From contig VZSF01008733.1 in assembly GCA_013398295.1 (NCBI GenBank), positions 620,001-684,000 on the forward strand: a DNA stretch of 64,000 nucleotides, read 5' to 3'. A program made the position numbers and the translations under genes. Source of the stretch: Chionis minor (Eukaryota; Chordata; Aves; Charadriiformes; Chionididae). Shown here piece by piece: positions 37,037 through 59,250 of the stretch. Position 1 is the first letter of the stretch. The number at the start of each line of letters is the position of its first letter. The notes under the pieces are model-generated. The model ran no database searches. It saw only the letters and a program-made list of their open reading frames with translations, and had not been told where the DNA came from.

Positions 37037-40000
37037 ACTGTGGTTTGCACAAAACTGCGTAGCCAACTTTCCACCCAGGAATGCCGTAGTGGACTGGTTA
37101 TCTTTGGACTCAAAGGAAGCTCCAAACAGTTTTGTGCTCTAAGCTGCAAACGTGTGTGAAGACACAGTTTGGATGACATCCTAACCCACAGTTTATTCCT
37201 CTGTGCAGCTCAAGAGACACCAACTTTCTGCAGCCCTTCACATGCACCTCAGCACGGGGAGGTTTTCCCTGCTCAGCCATACACTAACACCTTACGGTCT
37301 TCACCTGAAGGCAGCAAGGGAGGAATATTTCTTGGTCCAGGGTTGGTGGCCAGTGAACCCTAAGTCTCTGTTCTTCTCTGTCACACCCTACAAGCACACG
37401 GAAAAGAACGAGAGTCCTCCTTCATCCAGCAAAACCACCAGCGACCTCCACTTGTGAGCCTCATCCCTTCTGCACCTGGTCTCCAAGCCAGCAGTGGTAT
37501 TTTTAGATGGGTGATGAATAGGTGTGTCGGAGTGCTATGCAGTTAAATGTAACACAAACATTTGTGGATTGCAAACATGCATATAAGGAAGTTAGGAAAA
37601 ATATTCAAAGGTCAAAATGCAGTACCATGGGAGCTCCCAACAGCCAAAGCTCTCTCTAATATTCCTCTCTTCTTCTATTCAGTCTACTTATTTTTCCCCA
37701 TCTGAAGGCAGAGGAAATAAAAAAGAAGAAATACAAGTATAGAAGAATGCCCAAAACTTTCAGGAAGGGGGGGGGGGGAAAGTTCTACTCCAGGTCTGGT
37801 CTACAGGAAACTTTTGGAAAAATTGGGGGAAAAACCCCCCAATGCCATACAAAAAAAAAAAACCCCAACCAAAAGTGTCTTGTGAAATATTTTCTCTAAG
37901 ATTAAACAGTGAAATACTGTCAGGCTACTGTTTAAAATCCTATTATTTTTGCTGTGCTTCAGTTCTTCCCAATGTTCTCTATATAATAAGCATTTCAAAT
38001 AAAATTACATTATTTTAAAACACACTGTAGTAGGCAATTACAATTCCTGAATACTAAATGCCAATATAACGTAGACCAAATTTATTGTTGTTCCTTAACT
38101 TTGTGCCATGTTCATTATATTTTAATGAATAAGGTTTCACATTAATTTTTCAAGCCTTTTCCTTGGAATCACACATTACCACTGTAATTGCATTGCAGAA
38201 TTAGATCTCTATTTACATTCTCCTCCTAAGTCCTGGAGACAAAACCTTCCTTTGATTTTTCCCCTAAGTCAGCAAGCATCACCTCTTCTTCCTGTTTTCT
38301 GGAGAGTGCCCCAGGGCCAGCAGTGCCACCTCGCCCTGCTGCCACCAGGCAGGGCAGGGACGGGCCATCCCGGTGACAACCAGTACCGCGAGACAAGATC
38401 AGGAGCACCACCAGGCTCAACCAAGCATGGTTTGGGTGGGACAGGAACAGCGTCCATGAGTCTGGTTGCACGTGACTGGCCATGAGGCATCTGCTCAACA
38501 GCAGTGTGGGTTGACCTCCTTCTCTGTGGTGTTCCCAAAGGGTACTAGCTTTCCTCTACAGTTGTGTCCATCATCCCACCTTTCTCCAGTTCTCTATAGA
38601 TACCATAGGATGCAAAGCTTTTCACCTTGTAAATCTATTTTCCACCTGGGACAGACACAAAGACTGTGAAGAAATTAAGAAGATTTGAGCTGAAATACAG
38701 CCACCAGGCAGTACATGGGTGCCGTTTGCCAGCTGTCATCTTCCATGGGACAGATTTGATTTCCCAGTCTCAAAGCCTTCAGCAGCTCGGCAGCCGGCCA
38801 CACCACTGCGTGTGGGGATGGCTAGGCAGAACCGAGAGCAGGGGAAGCCTACCCTTTTCCGTGGGCATTTGTTAATGCTAGTTATTCTATGTTCTTGCAA
38901 TACTTTAATTATTAATGTTGATAAACTATAGGAAATCTCATTCAATTAGAATTGCTTGCCTTTCCTCATTTTTTTTTGTCAGAGATAAAATTAAATTCCT
39001 TTATTGCAAGATCACTCTTTGCCCTTGGTGGTTTTTTTTGCTCTTTTGAAGAGAACACAAATGAAGTCCTGGCTCCTGGGATATTGCAAGCCGTTGGGAC
39101 ATTGCTGACACATGCCCAGGGACTGCCCGCTCTGCTGGTCCAGTAGGCCAAGCTTCTGTCCTTCCCGCTCACTCCTGGTTGCCATCTCCTCCTCCTCCTC
39201 TTCACAAGTGTTATCCTCTTAATTCCCTCCTATCCAGAGAGTCTCCCTCATCCCCACAAGAGCAGGGACTTTTTTTTTTTACATACCTAACCCTCCCATC
39301 ATGCCCCACTTTCTCCACGCCAGAGCTTGCCATATCTTCTTTCCTCTCCACAATGCCACTTCTAAAGCTCTCCATCCACCTCGCACCACCAAGGCAACGA
39401 TAAATCCTCCCTCGCCTACTCCCTCCCCACCAACGCTCCCTGATCCCCAGGTGTTCCCCCCCTGGCTTCTGCCCTGATGCTCAGCATTTCTGCCCTGATG
39501 CTGCAGTTCCCCAGCCTCCCTCCGTGGCAGAGGCTTTGCTCTAACCTCTGGGTCACAGCCTCCGCTGATGCCAGAGGCAGATAAAAGCACTGAACAAAGA
39601 GCAAACCCCCTCCTGCACCCTCCACCCCTTCCTTTTCCTTGCATTTTAGGATCTTCCCCTAAATCCATGGGGTACTGCCCACTGACACGCCATGGCTCTC
39701 TCCACCTTTCATAATTCACTGTCGAACTCTGCGCCGGCACTGCTCCACAGCAAGAATTTCTACCCAACTGAGCAGCAAGGCTTGCAAGCTCTGCCAGTTA
39801 CCACTCCTCCCACTGCTCCTTCCGCTGACATGCATCTGCTTGCAGTGGCTGGGGAGGTACCTTCACGGTTGTCCAGAGGGCTTTCTGGAGGGCTACCAGC
39901 GTGCTGAAGGTGCCAACCTGTCTCTGACAGCTGCGTCGAACTCCCACTGATGCACTCTTTTCTGCCAGTTGGCCACCCTGAAGAGTGTTTTGCCCGTGTT

Positions 40001-41497
40001 TGCAGTCAACAGACATAGAGAGCGAGCAAACCCTATCAACCAAGAATCTGAATCTGAGGTAGGACTACTTCAAGACGATAGATGTCTGGAAATCAAATTT
40101 TTTTAAAAAAACAGGGGGGAGGAAGGATTAAGGACTCTGTTTTTTTGGGTTGCATACAGAGTTTCAAAAAAATCCAGAAAGGAAAAAAAAAAACACCCTG
40201 AAATATTCACAGATGACTTATTTATTAAAACACAACTGTATGTACTTTAAGAAAGAGAGCTGTATCGTGCATAATTTAGTTGGCACAAAGACAGTACTGT
40301 TGTGTGTTTCATGCGCATGAAATAAATAAGCATAAATTACTTAATTTAAATAACACCAAACACCTGATTCCAGAGACGGAGCAACACTTCACACTAAGGC
40401 ATGTAAGTGCTCTTGGCTTGTTGACATTTCACCAGAGCAGAGAAAAATTAGCAAGCTGAAAACAGAAATTCATTTTATGGCTTGCAGACAAACAGCCATG
40501 GTGCCTCCACACAGCTCATGAAAAGCACATGAACTGAGCCCTGATGGTATGATGCAGCTACAGAGGAGACTCCCATTACCACAGAAAGCGCCAGGAAAAT
40601 GGCACATTAGATCCCTATACATATTCTTTATGATACTGGTAACAAAGCATTGAGCAAATATGAACAACAGTAAGCTGGGCCACCTGTGTCTTCATAGATT
40701 TCAGTCTTGTCCATTTCTCCCCAAAATTTTATAACAGCTCTCAGGAAAAAATACTTGACAGTATTTCTGACAGACCTCTGAAAAAAATCCCTTCTGTGCT
40801 TGAATGTTTCTGTTTTCCCACCCATAACCTCATATGTCTAACCATACCATACACATATGATTGGAAGGCTTTTCTCTTAATAAAAAAATTTTTGAAAAGG
40901 CACTTCTGACAACTTTATCTCCATGTCACATGAGGATTCACGTGGTAATTGCCTCCTAAAGTTTACTCGTGCTGAAACCAAAGCTTTCAGATTTTGACGG
41001 ATACAGAGTCTCACATTTCCCAAAAAGCATTTTGATTAACAGCAAATAATTTATCTTGTGGGCACAAATTCCTCTGATGCAGGTTTGAGTTGTGGTTCTT
41101 TCCTCTGCTGGAACTGGAGAAGACAAGGCAGGGTGAAGGACCCTCTGTAACACAGGTGGAACTGCTTTAAATTTGTGACAGTATTTGCTTCACTTATTGC
41201 AGCCTTCAGCTTTTTCGCCTGCCCATCTCAAAACAAGCATCCCCGGGAAATGAGACAGGACACCAACAGGGCAGACGTTTCCAAGTCTGACCAAGCTGTG
41301 AGGTGCTCTCAAGTGTAACGTAGGGAAGATTAAATAAAGCATCTTTCACCTTTAAAAATGAGAGTGGTGTATGCAAACAAGTCACAGGCATTGCTAAGAG
41401 ACTGCTTGAGACCTCTTTCCTCCTACGGCTTCAGCTTTCAAACTGCTAATGGAGCACAAGCACGGCTAGATCTGACCCAGCGTCTCCTTCAACATTA

Positions 41498-51556
<10,059 letters not shown>

Positions 51557-51561
51557 CATAA

Positions 51562-52133
51562 TGTCCTGGTTTGAGGTAAAACAGAACCAATTTTCTATTT
51601 GGTAATTTTACTTTGCAGCTAAGCCTCTTCTAACTAATGGAACTCCCTGAAACTCTCTGAAAATTAACACAATATTGTGGAGACGCTGTTCGTTCTCAGA
51701 ATGATAAGACCCAATTAGCCATAATTTATGCCAAAGAACAGTATGCAGAGAGGCTCCTGCTTATACGTACTACTATGACGCCCAAGAGCAGCCAACTTTG
51801 TTATTTGCCCCATTGGAGGGTCAGAAGCGGAAAAGTGTAGAGGGGTCGCACCTGTGGGGAGGAGCAGACAGGACAGGTGACCCAAAACTGACCATTGGGG
51901 TATTCCATCCCATCAGTATCATGTTCAGTATAAAAGCTGAGGGATCAAAGGGTCAGCTCTCTTTCTTCAATGGACGGCGTCCGAGGACTGTGTCTGTCCG
52001 CCCATCCCTGCATTCTGAAACCGTTCCTTCTAAACTCCTAAGTCTCTTTCCCTCTCTCTCCTTGGAGAGACAGAGAGATGGGGGAGAGCATCCGTCATCC
52101 ACCTCGGTGTCCAGCCCGACCCAAACCACAACA
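51562..52133 (+). mobile_element. ERVL-type LTR of a second subfamily, target duplication not seen
   Basis: The segment starts TGTCCTGGTTTGAGGTAAAA and ends CCCAAACCACAACA. It contains a TATA-like box (tataaaag, 51929-51936) about 200 bases before the 3' end, as expected for an LTR promoter. Body sequence differs from the LTRs at 17.7 and 35.9 kb, so it belongs to another subfamily of the same superfamily. The flanking pentamers are cataa and ctgtc, which do not match. A second TGTCCTGG lies 27 bases upstream at 51535-51542, so the true left end may be there. No internal viral genes are present. Confidence 0.85.
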
Positions 52134-54360
52134 CTGTCACAGTTACCAGCTGTGCCCTTTCGCCATTCACAGACGAACACAGCGGCAGCAGCCGGCAACG
52201 GGATCGAGACAAGGTGCCGGAGGTCTATGGAGCCAGCACCGCCTCGTGCTTGGGAGCCACTTAAGTATGCAAAAGCTTGTGCAAACCATACGTACAGGAA
52301 TAAGGAGGGTTTGCAATTCACGCTGGTGAGACAGCTGACCTTACAAGGGTGGGGTGACAGGCTGATGGGAGAATGACACCCTTTTCAGCAGAGCTGGGTG
52401 CTTGCTCTTTGCTTTTAAGTCACCTCTCGCAAATGCCAGAGCCTTCAAAAAGCAGCTAAAACCCATCACCGCCCTTCAACTTTGAATAACTAAATCATAA
52501 GCCCCAAAGGCTTCTGGGAAGGCACTAGGCTATGTGACTGAATAAAATAAATTAAAAAAAATAAATAAAATTAGTAAAGCCTGAAGTCATGAGGGCATTA
52601 AACCCAAAAACACATGAGGTGTAGGGGCTGCAATGAAGCCCCTGAGCCTATGGACACATGTGAATGACACTGCACCGCTGCCGCATGTTGCCGTGCTTCA
52701 TCAGGGAAATGCAGGCGGCTCTGGCAGAACTCTTGCTGACTTTGTAAGGGTCGGGATTTTACCCCCAAGCGATGAGTTTTGGGTAAACCTGAGCATATGG
52801 AGCCCAAAGTAAAGGTTAAGTAATTAGAATTTCCTTTCAACTACTTGCACAGATGAATATCAGATTAGCCACTCCGCCATGAAAGCCTGTGCTTAATGAA
52901 AGTAAAGAATGATAAGCTGTTTTAGAAACGTGAGCTGCTATTTACTGGCTTTAGGGCCGTATCCCATCACCCCGAGCATCTACTACGCTCCCTCCCACCC
53001 TGCTAAGGATGGCACTGAGCAAACAGATTATCAGAGAAGGATAAAAAACACCTACCGTTGAAGGTGCATGGTACCAGTACTACAGCGATCCCCTGAACTG
53101 CCGACAACCCCAGAGCAGGATGTATCCTACACCCCACTGCAATCCCCTCCCAACCAGGCTTGCTGCATCATTTGGGGTATATTCCTAGCAGGCGAGACGT
53201 TCTCATCTGCAAACACCCGATCCCAGCTACTGACAGCTGGGACCTGTGCGGGACCAAGGTACCCGGCTCCCACCCTCAGTAAAAGAGAAACCTTCTGTCT
53301 TCAGCATGTGCTTCAAGGGGGTTTTGCCACATATTTAAAGTCAAATATTCACCTAAAAATTTCACTGACTGGAAACCCTGGATGCTGGCCAGATGACAGT
53401 CCTTTCTAAACGTAACCTTTACGTTCTTTAAAAATTCCACTTGGCTTACTAAATAGAAATGGCTTGTTAATAGCACGTATTTCACCATCCAGACCTTTGG
53501 TATAGACACCTACAACAATAAATCAGCTCTGACGAGTGAAAAATAGCCTATATACATATATATGGTAAAAATCATTACAGACAAGGAAAAAAACTTACAA
53601 GAGACATTAAACTATGTCACTAGCGTACTTTTATGACTACTTGCCCTACGGATTGGCTGGCTGAACCCATTTCAAATAATTCAGGTTTTACAGAGCTGAT
53701 GGACATCCTATTCCCGACCCAGCTATAATACAAACTTTATTCAGGTGCATGAGCTCATTACATGGCTACCAGTTTAACTGCAAAAGACTTAAAAAAATTA
53801 CTTTATAGAGGGTTAATACTTTTTTTGGATCCCTCCAGAGTATCCGTTTGTACATTCTGAATTTTATGGTATCAAGATACACAGTTATATTCCTAAAATA
53901 TCTCGCTCATTTTTTGAAAACGGTGCCCTGTATTACTTTTTCCAGACAGAAACAGCTGTGCATTTATTCTCAGAGTGGTTAAAGGTCAAAACTAGATTTC
54001 ATTTATGCATAATCTTCAGATTTGAACCTCTGCTTTATTAATCTCCACTGTTTCACCTACGCATTCACACACAGATCAACAAACACCAAAAACCCTATAG
54101 TAAAGGAACATGGTAATTTCTACGTCCAACCCTTCACCAGTCCACCAGAGGAGACAGTAGTTAATGAATAAACAGATGGTTGCTGTTTTATCTTTCTGGT
54201 TCAGTGTGGTCTTTGGCATGACTTTGACATGACCGCATCTTATCCATCCTCTGCTTCAAGTAAAGCACGATGCCGCTCCCCATGGGCTCACTTCTTCCCA
54301 CGGGTGTCCTCATGGGGACAGAGATGCATCCCCGCCGGTGACTCGGCCACCCCACAGCAC

Positions 54361-54434
54361 TTCCCCAATACTCAAGTACCAAAACTATGCATGCACCAGC
54401 CCTTCCCCAATACTCAAGTACCAAAACTTGAGTA
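54361..54434. repeat. 42-base-period direct repeat with overlapping hairpin
   Basis: The 26 bases at 54361-54386 recur exactly at 54403-54428, giving a period of 42 bases; a shorter third match (gagtaccaaaac) follows near 54440. The second copy also forms a perfect inverted repeat: tactcaagt at 54411-54419 pairs with acttgagta at 54426-54434 across a six-base loop. No coding role is apparent. Confidence 0.85.
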
Positions 54435-55710
54435 CTTTTTGAGTACCAAAACCGCAGAGCAGTCTTTCCCCCCCAGAGGTCTTGGGAAATGGCTGAGCGA
54501 ATTCAGCTGAATTTTATTTTTTTCAAAGTGTTTTTAAATCCTTTTGGGGAAACGTCTGCCCTAGAAAAAGCTAAATGCTGTTGGAACGTATCATAAGCAA
54601 CTGAAATCGGGAACGTATAATGACCATCAGCAGGTAGCCATAACGGTAGGCCATGCTAACTGCCTCACCAGCTACATCTCATCTGCTGATTTTATTTGGC
54701 CTTTTCTCTTTTAAGCAGACTGAAAGAAACCAAATGGTATTTGGAAACTTCCGCACAGGGCTTCAGCAGGTCAGCATTACATAACTGCTGAGCTGACTAA
54801 GCAGCAATATACATTACGAAGGACATAGAATATAAATCTTGGAAGCTGATTCAAGTCGAAACCCCAGATAACAAAGAACCCCCAAACAGTATACCAATAC
54901 AAAGTAAACCCTTCATCATACCCCATTTTCCCAACAGTCAAATAAACTCCATTTCCATCCCTCAGGTACAGTCCCTGAACAGCCACCTGTTCATGGTGAC
55001 ATGTCCTCCCTCATCTCGCTTGCACACAGACCTCCATTTCATTTTTCACCGGTCGTGCTCATGATGGCTCCCTGCTCTCAGCATCCCTGGGACCTACTCC
55101 TCAGCATCTTCTCCAGGGCTGCAACAGAGAGACGCCCCATCCTTTTACTGTGAACATCATCTTATACCCATAATAAACCAACCCCATGGTTCAGCCCGGA
55201 AGGTCTCGCTGGAGGTGGGTACAGCTCCTAAACTAAGTAAAGTTGTACTTATTCCAATTAAATTCTCTGTGGATAAGCACAACAGAATGCTTCCTGGTTT
55301 AGATTTCTTAATATTCACAATGATATGAACAAGAGAACTGTGAAGTTCATAACGTTTGGAAAAGACACGGGTTCAACGAGAACTATTATTCCGTAGCATA
55401 AAAGCACACCATGAAATGTTAATTGCAATGCACAACACTGCAAGACCTTCAGGAATTGTCTCAGCTGCATGTCATGAGGAAAACGAACAAAAATAGACTA
55501 AATTTCTAGTTCAAAAATAAAATGGATTTGTAATTAATTATTTTAATTCTATTCTAGTGAAAAGGCAGAACTCTGTAATTTAAATCATTTGTAGATTCAT
55601 GGCCTCCAGCCATGAGCGGACAACACATTACCATTGACCCTAGCCACAGGGACTGCTATAGCGGGCCAAGAGTGATCTATGAGCTTCATTACGAAATTTA
55701 AATAGCGTTC

Positions 55711-55743
<33 letters not shown>
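55711..55743. repeat. Compound microsatellite (AT)n(AC)n
   Basis: Sixteen bases of alternating AT (55711-55726) run directly into about seventeen bases of alternating AC (55727-55743). This is an ordinary dinucleotide microsatellite in noncoding sequence. Confidence 0.95.
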
Positions 55744-56724
55744 ATGTGAAATTAAGGTAGACATTTGCATGCACCAGGCTTCCCAGAAAGTACCCTCTGC
55801 TGGAGAACTGTCACTTCACTCTGAGCTCGTTTGCCCAGAAATATGTAATCATGAAAGTAATTCTTAACTTGCTACTAAGAGTTTGAATACACGTTAGACT
55901 TGGCTGTGCAGATGCATGCCTGTAGGGCCACCTCAACATATACCCCTCCTCTTGGTGGATGCTTGGTGGAGTCAACAGACAACATGCAAAAAATGCGTTA
56001 CGATGCCCGTCCCCTGCTTATCTATGCATTTTTTTAATCTCAAGAGTTAACTGATAATAGGATCCGACTCTTCACCTAAAAGCACCTGTTTTCCTGCGAG
56101 GGCTAAGCCACAGCGCAGCGCTGAGGATGCTGCCGTACAGGCATCTGACAGCTCCTGAACTGCGCACACAGAGCACCAACCCATCAGCAAGAAAATACCA
56201 TATTAAGTAAATTGATGCAATTTCACTCGTTGCTGTGGTCTTTTAAACTAGGTTTTAGTGTGCTCAGGGACAATAATATACTGTCTAACTACAGACTATT
56301 CATAGGCAGAGCTGAACTGTTCATCTAAATGGGAAACAATATCATTTTCTCGTGCACCGTTTTAAGTTATACAGACACAATACCTGAAAGACACATTGTA
56401 CATGGGCCATCTTTTCTGACATGAGGTTTCCATAATGAAGACAATTCTTCTGGCCAAAATTCCCCATGGTAATCATGTCTCTAGGTGACTAGCAAATTTA
56501 GTGGACACTCAAAATGACTTGTTTAGCAAGAAAGTTGCTTCTTATCCCAGCAGAGGTGGAAGCAACCTCCCTTCTCCCCATCTCCTTCAGTGGAAGGAGT
56601 ATGGTAAAAGCAATATTCCAAAACATGCAGGTCACCATGAACACGGCTCAGGGGGCAAAGTCTTCTGTATGAGGACTGAAAGCCCACTTTTAATGAAGAG
56701 GAATTTTGACAAAAGAGGTGACCC

Positions 56725-56746
56725 TTTTTTTTTTTTTTTTTTTTTT
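56725..56746. repeat. 22-base T homopolymer
   Basis: Twenty-two consecutive T bases. It could be the poly(A) tail of a minus-strand retrotransposed copy, but no recognisable element adjoins it and no flanking duplication is evident. It is probably a simple expansion. Confidence 0.9.
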
Positions 56747-59014
56747 GCATGTGGAAATTGTTATTCTTGGTATTTCTAGAGCACAGAAAAGCACTGGAAC
56801 TTTTTCATTGAATATATCTCTAAGTTTCTTCCTCAGACAGCTTCATCACTCAGGTGCTATTCTTTGTCCACTAAACATAGTGAGGGAGTTTGACACATTT
56901 TTATTTAGTTTCTAAAATCAATTGTGTGTGCACACGTCACCAATACTGATTTATCATATGATCGCGGGTTTTTTCCCCACCTCTGCTTAAACGGCCACTG
57001 CTTGAAACTGAATTCTCAATGAACTTTAGTGTCAAGTGACGGGAAAAAAAAAATAAAATCTTCAATTCAAATGATTTAAAACGATGAGTATAACAATCAT
57101 GGCAAAAGCAATGACAATGTGACAATCAGAAAACATTTGGGACCAGTTCTCAAAACTGCAAACATTAGGAATTCAGGTTTTGCCCTACATTCAACCCTGC
57201 AAACATTAAAAATTCTACCAGTTCACATTCAAGGATCCCCAACTGACCTGGACTTTGCCCTGATCATGAAATGAAGGGGACAACTAGAAATTCTGAGACA
57301 AGGTTTTCTTCTTCAGATAGAGCTGGAAAGAGGAACTGGAAATTGGCCTTCAGTTTTGGGCATGGACTGATTGTAAGGCTGCCACTTGCAAAGTCCACCC
57401 ACTAGAGTTTCTAACCGAAAAAATACTTCAGAAGGGATCTGATTCAGAAAGGGCAAGTCCAGCAGCACATCCTTCCCCAGCACACTCCAAGATAGGGAAA
57501 CAAGATGCAGATGCAGACTGCCCTGACCTTGCTTCTCAGGATCCATAGCCTTGATCTTCACATATTTTTGAAAAATTCAATCTGAATTGTTCATACAGCA
57601 AAATATACATTCTGGGGTCTGCACATCATGGGGGGGGAGGGGGAGGAGCAGGGCAGGCCGGGGGCAAAGAAAAATATGACTGATAGAGTCAGTGCTTGCA
57701 ACTCCAAGGAGAAAAACAGTAAAATATTTTTGGAATGACTTCTGAATCATGGGAAACATGCAGTATGAAGCAACGGCTTTCACGTGCAAGTGGAAGTATG
57801 ATTAAAATGTCCTTAGGCACATAACTCAAGAGTCAGCACAGACCAATATGATGTAGACAAGGGAGATAAGGAGCTCATGTCCTGTCTTTTCTGATAGGAC
57901 GTACAAGATTAATGCAAGCAGCTATAGAGAGGCAAAACAATAAAAACATAAATGATGGAAAATAATCCTCACACTAAGCCACTCTGCATGCTTTTGGGGA
58001 ATGAACCGACGGCTGAGTGTGCACTAACAATGTGATCTACCATCCACTTACTTTTTATGAGTTAATAGTAAATGATGGGTGTGCATGGCAGCAACCTATG
58101 AGGACAGCTCTGCTGAGGCAAACACCATTTAATTCTAACTGTGCGGCAAACCTTAATTTAGGTGCTTCAAAGGCAGACCGAACAAGAAAGGACCCTGAAG
58201 CAAAGCAAGAGGAGACATTTGAAATATGTAATACTAACACAGAGAAAGATTACGCATCTTGGGGGCAGCTAGAACATCCAGGTCTTCATCCAAAGAAGAC
58301 AACGTCCAAGACAACAACCAAGACGATGTCTTGTCCAAAGACAAGAAATATATTATTAGAGATGAACCTAGACGAGGTGGAAACACACACATTTTTGTCA
58401 CCTCTCAGCTCGATAAGGGCAGTTCATCTACCAATCATGAAGCCTTCAGGCCCTGGCAAACCCCAGCTCGTGCAGCACATCGTCTCAGCCACCCAGGGTC
58501 CGCAGGCACCTAATCCACCACACTTCCCCCAGAACTTACAGCCCCATGCTGTCCCACCACCTTGCAGTCCAGGTACAAGGTACTTGGCTAATAATATTTA
58601 CTTATTTGGCTAATATCCTGTTTAGGTATCAAATCCAGAGGCCCGTGGCCCACGCTGGAAAAGCTGCCGCTGGGTGGACCAGGGATGTTTGTACATGGAA
58701 GGTGATTCCCGTAGGCGTGCAAAACGCCTGCTGTGCCAGGGGTCGGCTGGTGGCAAACACCGATGAGCTGGCCGCTCGTGGAAATCCTGTTCCAGCCACA
58801 GCTCCCCGCCAGTATGTCTGTGCATGTGCCAACACCTGCTCTTTATTCAAATTCCCTCCGTTGGTTTATTTTGGCTGCCAACCAAATCTCCACATACAGC
58901 CGGGAATCTGCCAGGGCGGCGGGGAAACAGCACAGGGGTTGGTGGCACAGCCACGCCGCTGCCATGCCCGGAGTGGGAAAACCAGTGCCAGCACTGAGCT
59001 GAGCTGGCTCCTCA

Positions 59015-59250
59015 CCGCTTTGGGAGGGCTCGGCAGCGACCGCAGCCTGTGAGAACGGAGCGACCTCCTTCATCCCGCCGAGGGACATACGTGACGTCTG
59101 TAGGTGCTGCGGTTTGCAGGCTGTGGTTGCAGGCAGGCAGGCACGGAAACGGGCTGGGTTTTTTTGCTCGCGTCGCCGTGCGTGCCGGTGAGCATCCTCG
59201 GGCTTTGAAGAGCCTTTCAGCGCAAACCAGCCCCTGCGCCGGCGGGGCTT
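59015..59250. promoter_or_regulatory. CpG-dense patch upstream of the coding exons
   Basis: About 24 CpG fall in roughly 235 bases, the densest patch I counted in the window. On the minus strand it lies upstream of both coding exons, so it is the best-placed candidate for a promoter or first exon of that gene. The minus-strand frames across it (82 and 139 codons) start with ordinary-looking residues but show no recognisable domain. I see no clear donor leading from it. Confidence 0.35.

Noticed and set aside
53050..53100. Possible minus-strand exon ending in phase 1 at a gtaggtg donor, which would fit before the exon at 41739
   Set aside because: Only about 43 bases, with a weak pyrimidine tract in the acceptor. 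Several other donors fit the same phase by chance, so I could not support it.
56725..56746. T run as the tail of a processed pseudogene on the minus strand
   Set aside because: Neighbouring sequence shows no recognisable gene remnant and no flanking duplication.
58017..58613. 198-codon plus-strand open frame
   Set aside because: No domain or splice context; Thr/Lys-rich low-complexity middle produced by aagacaac-like repeats.
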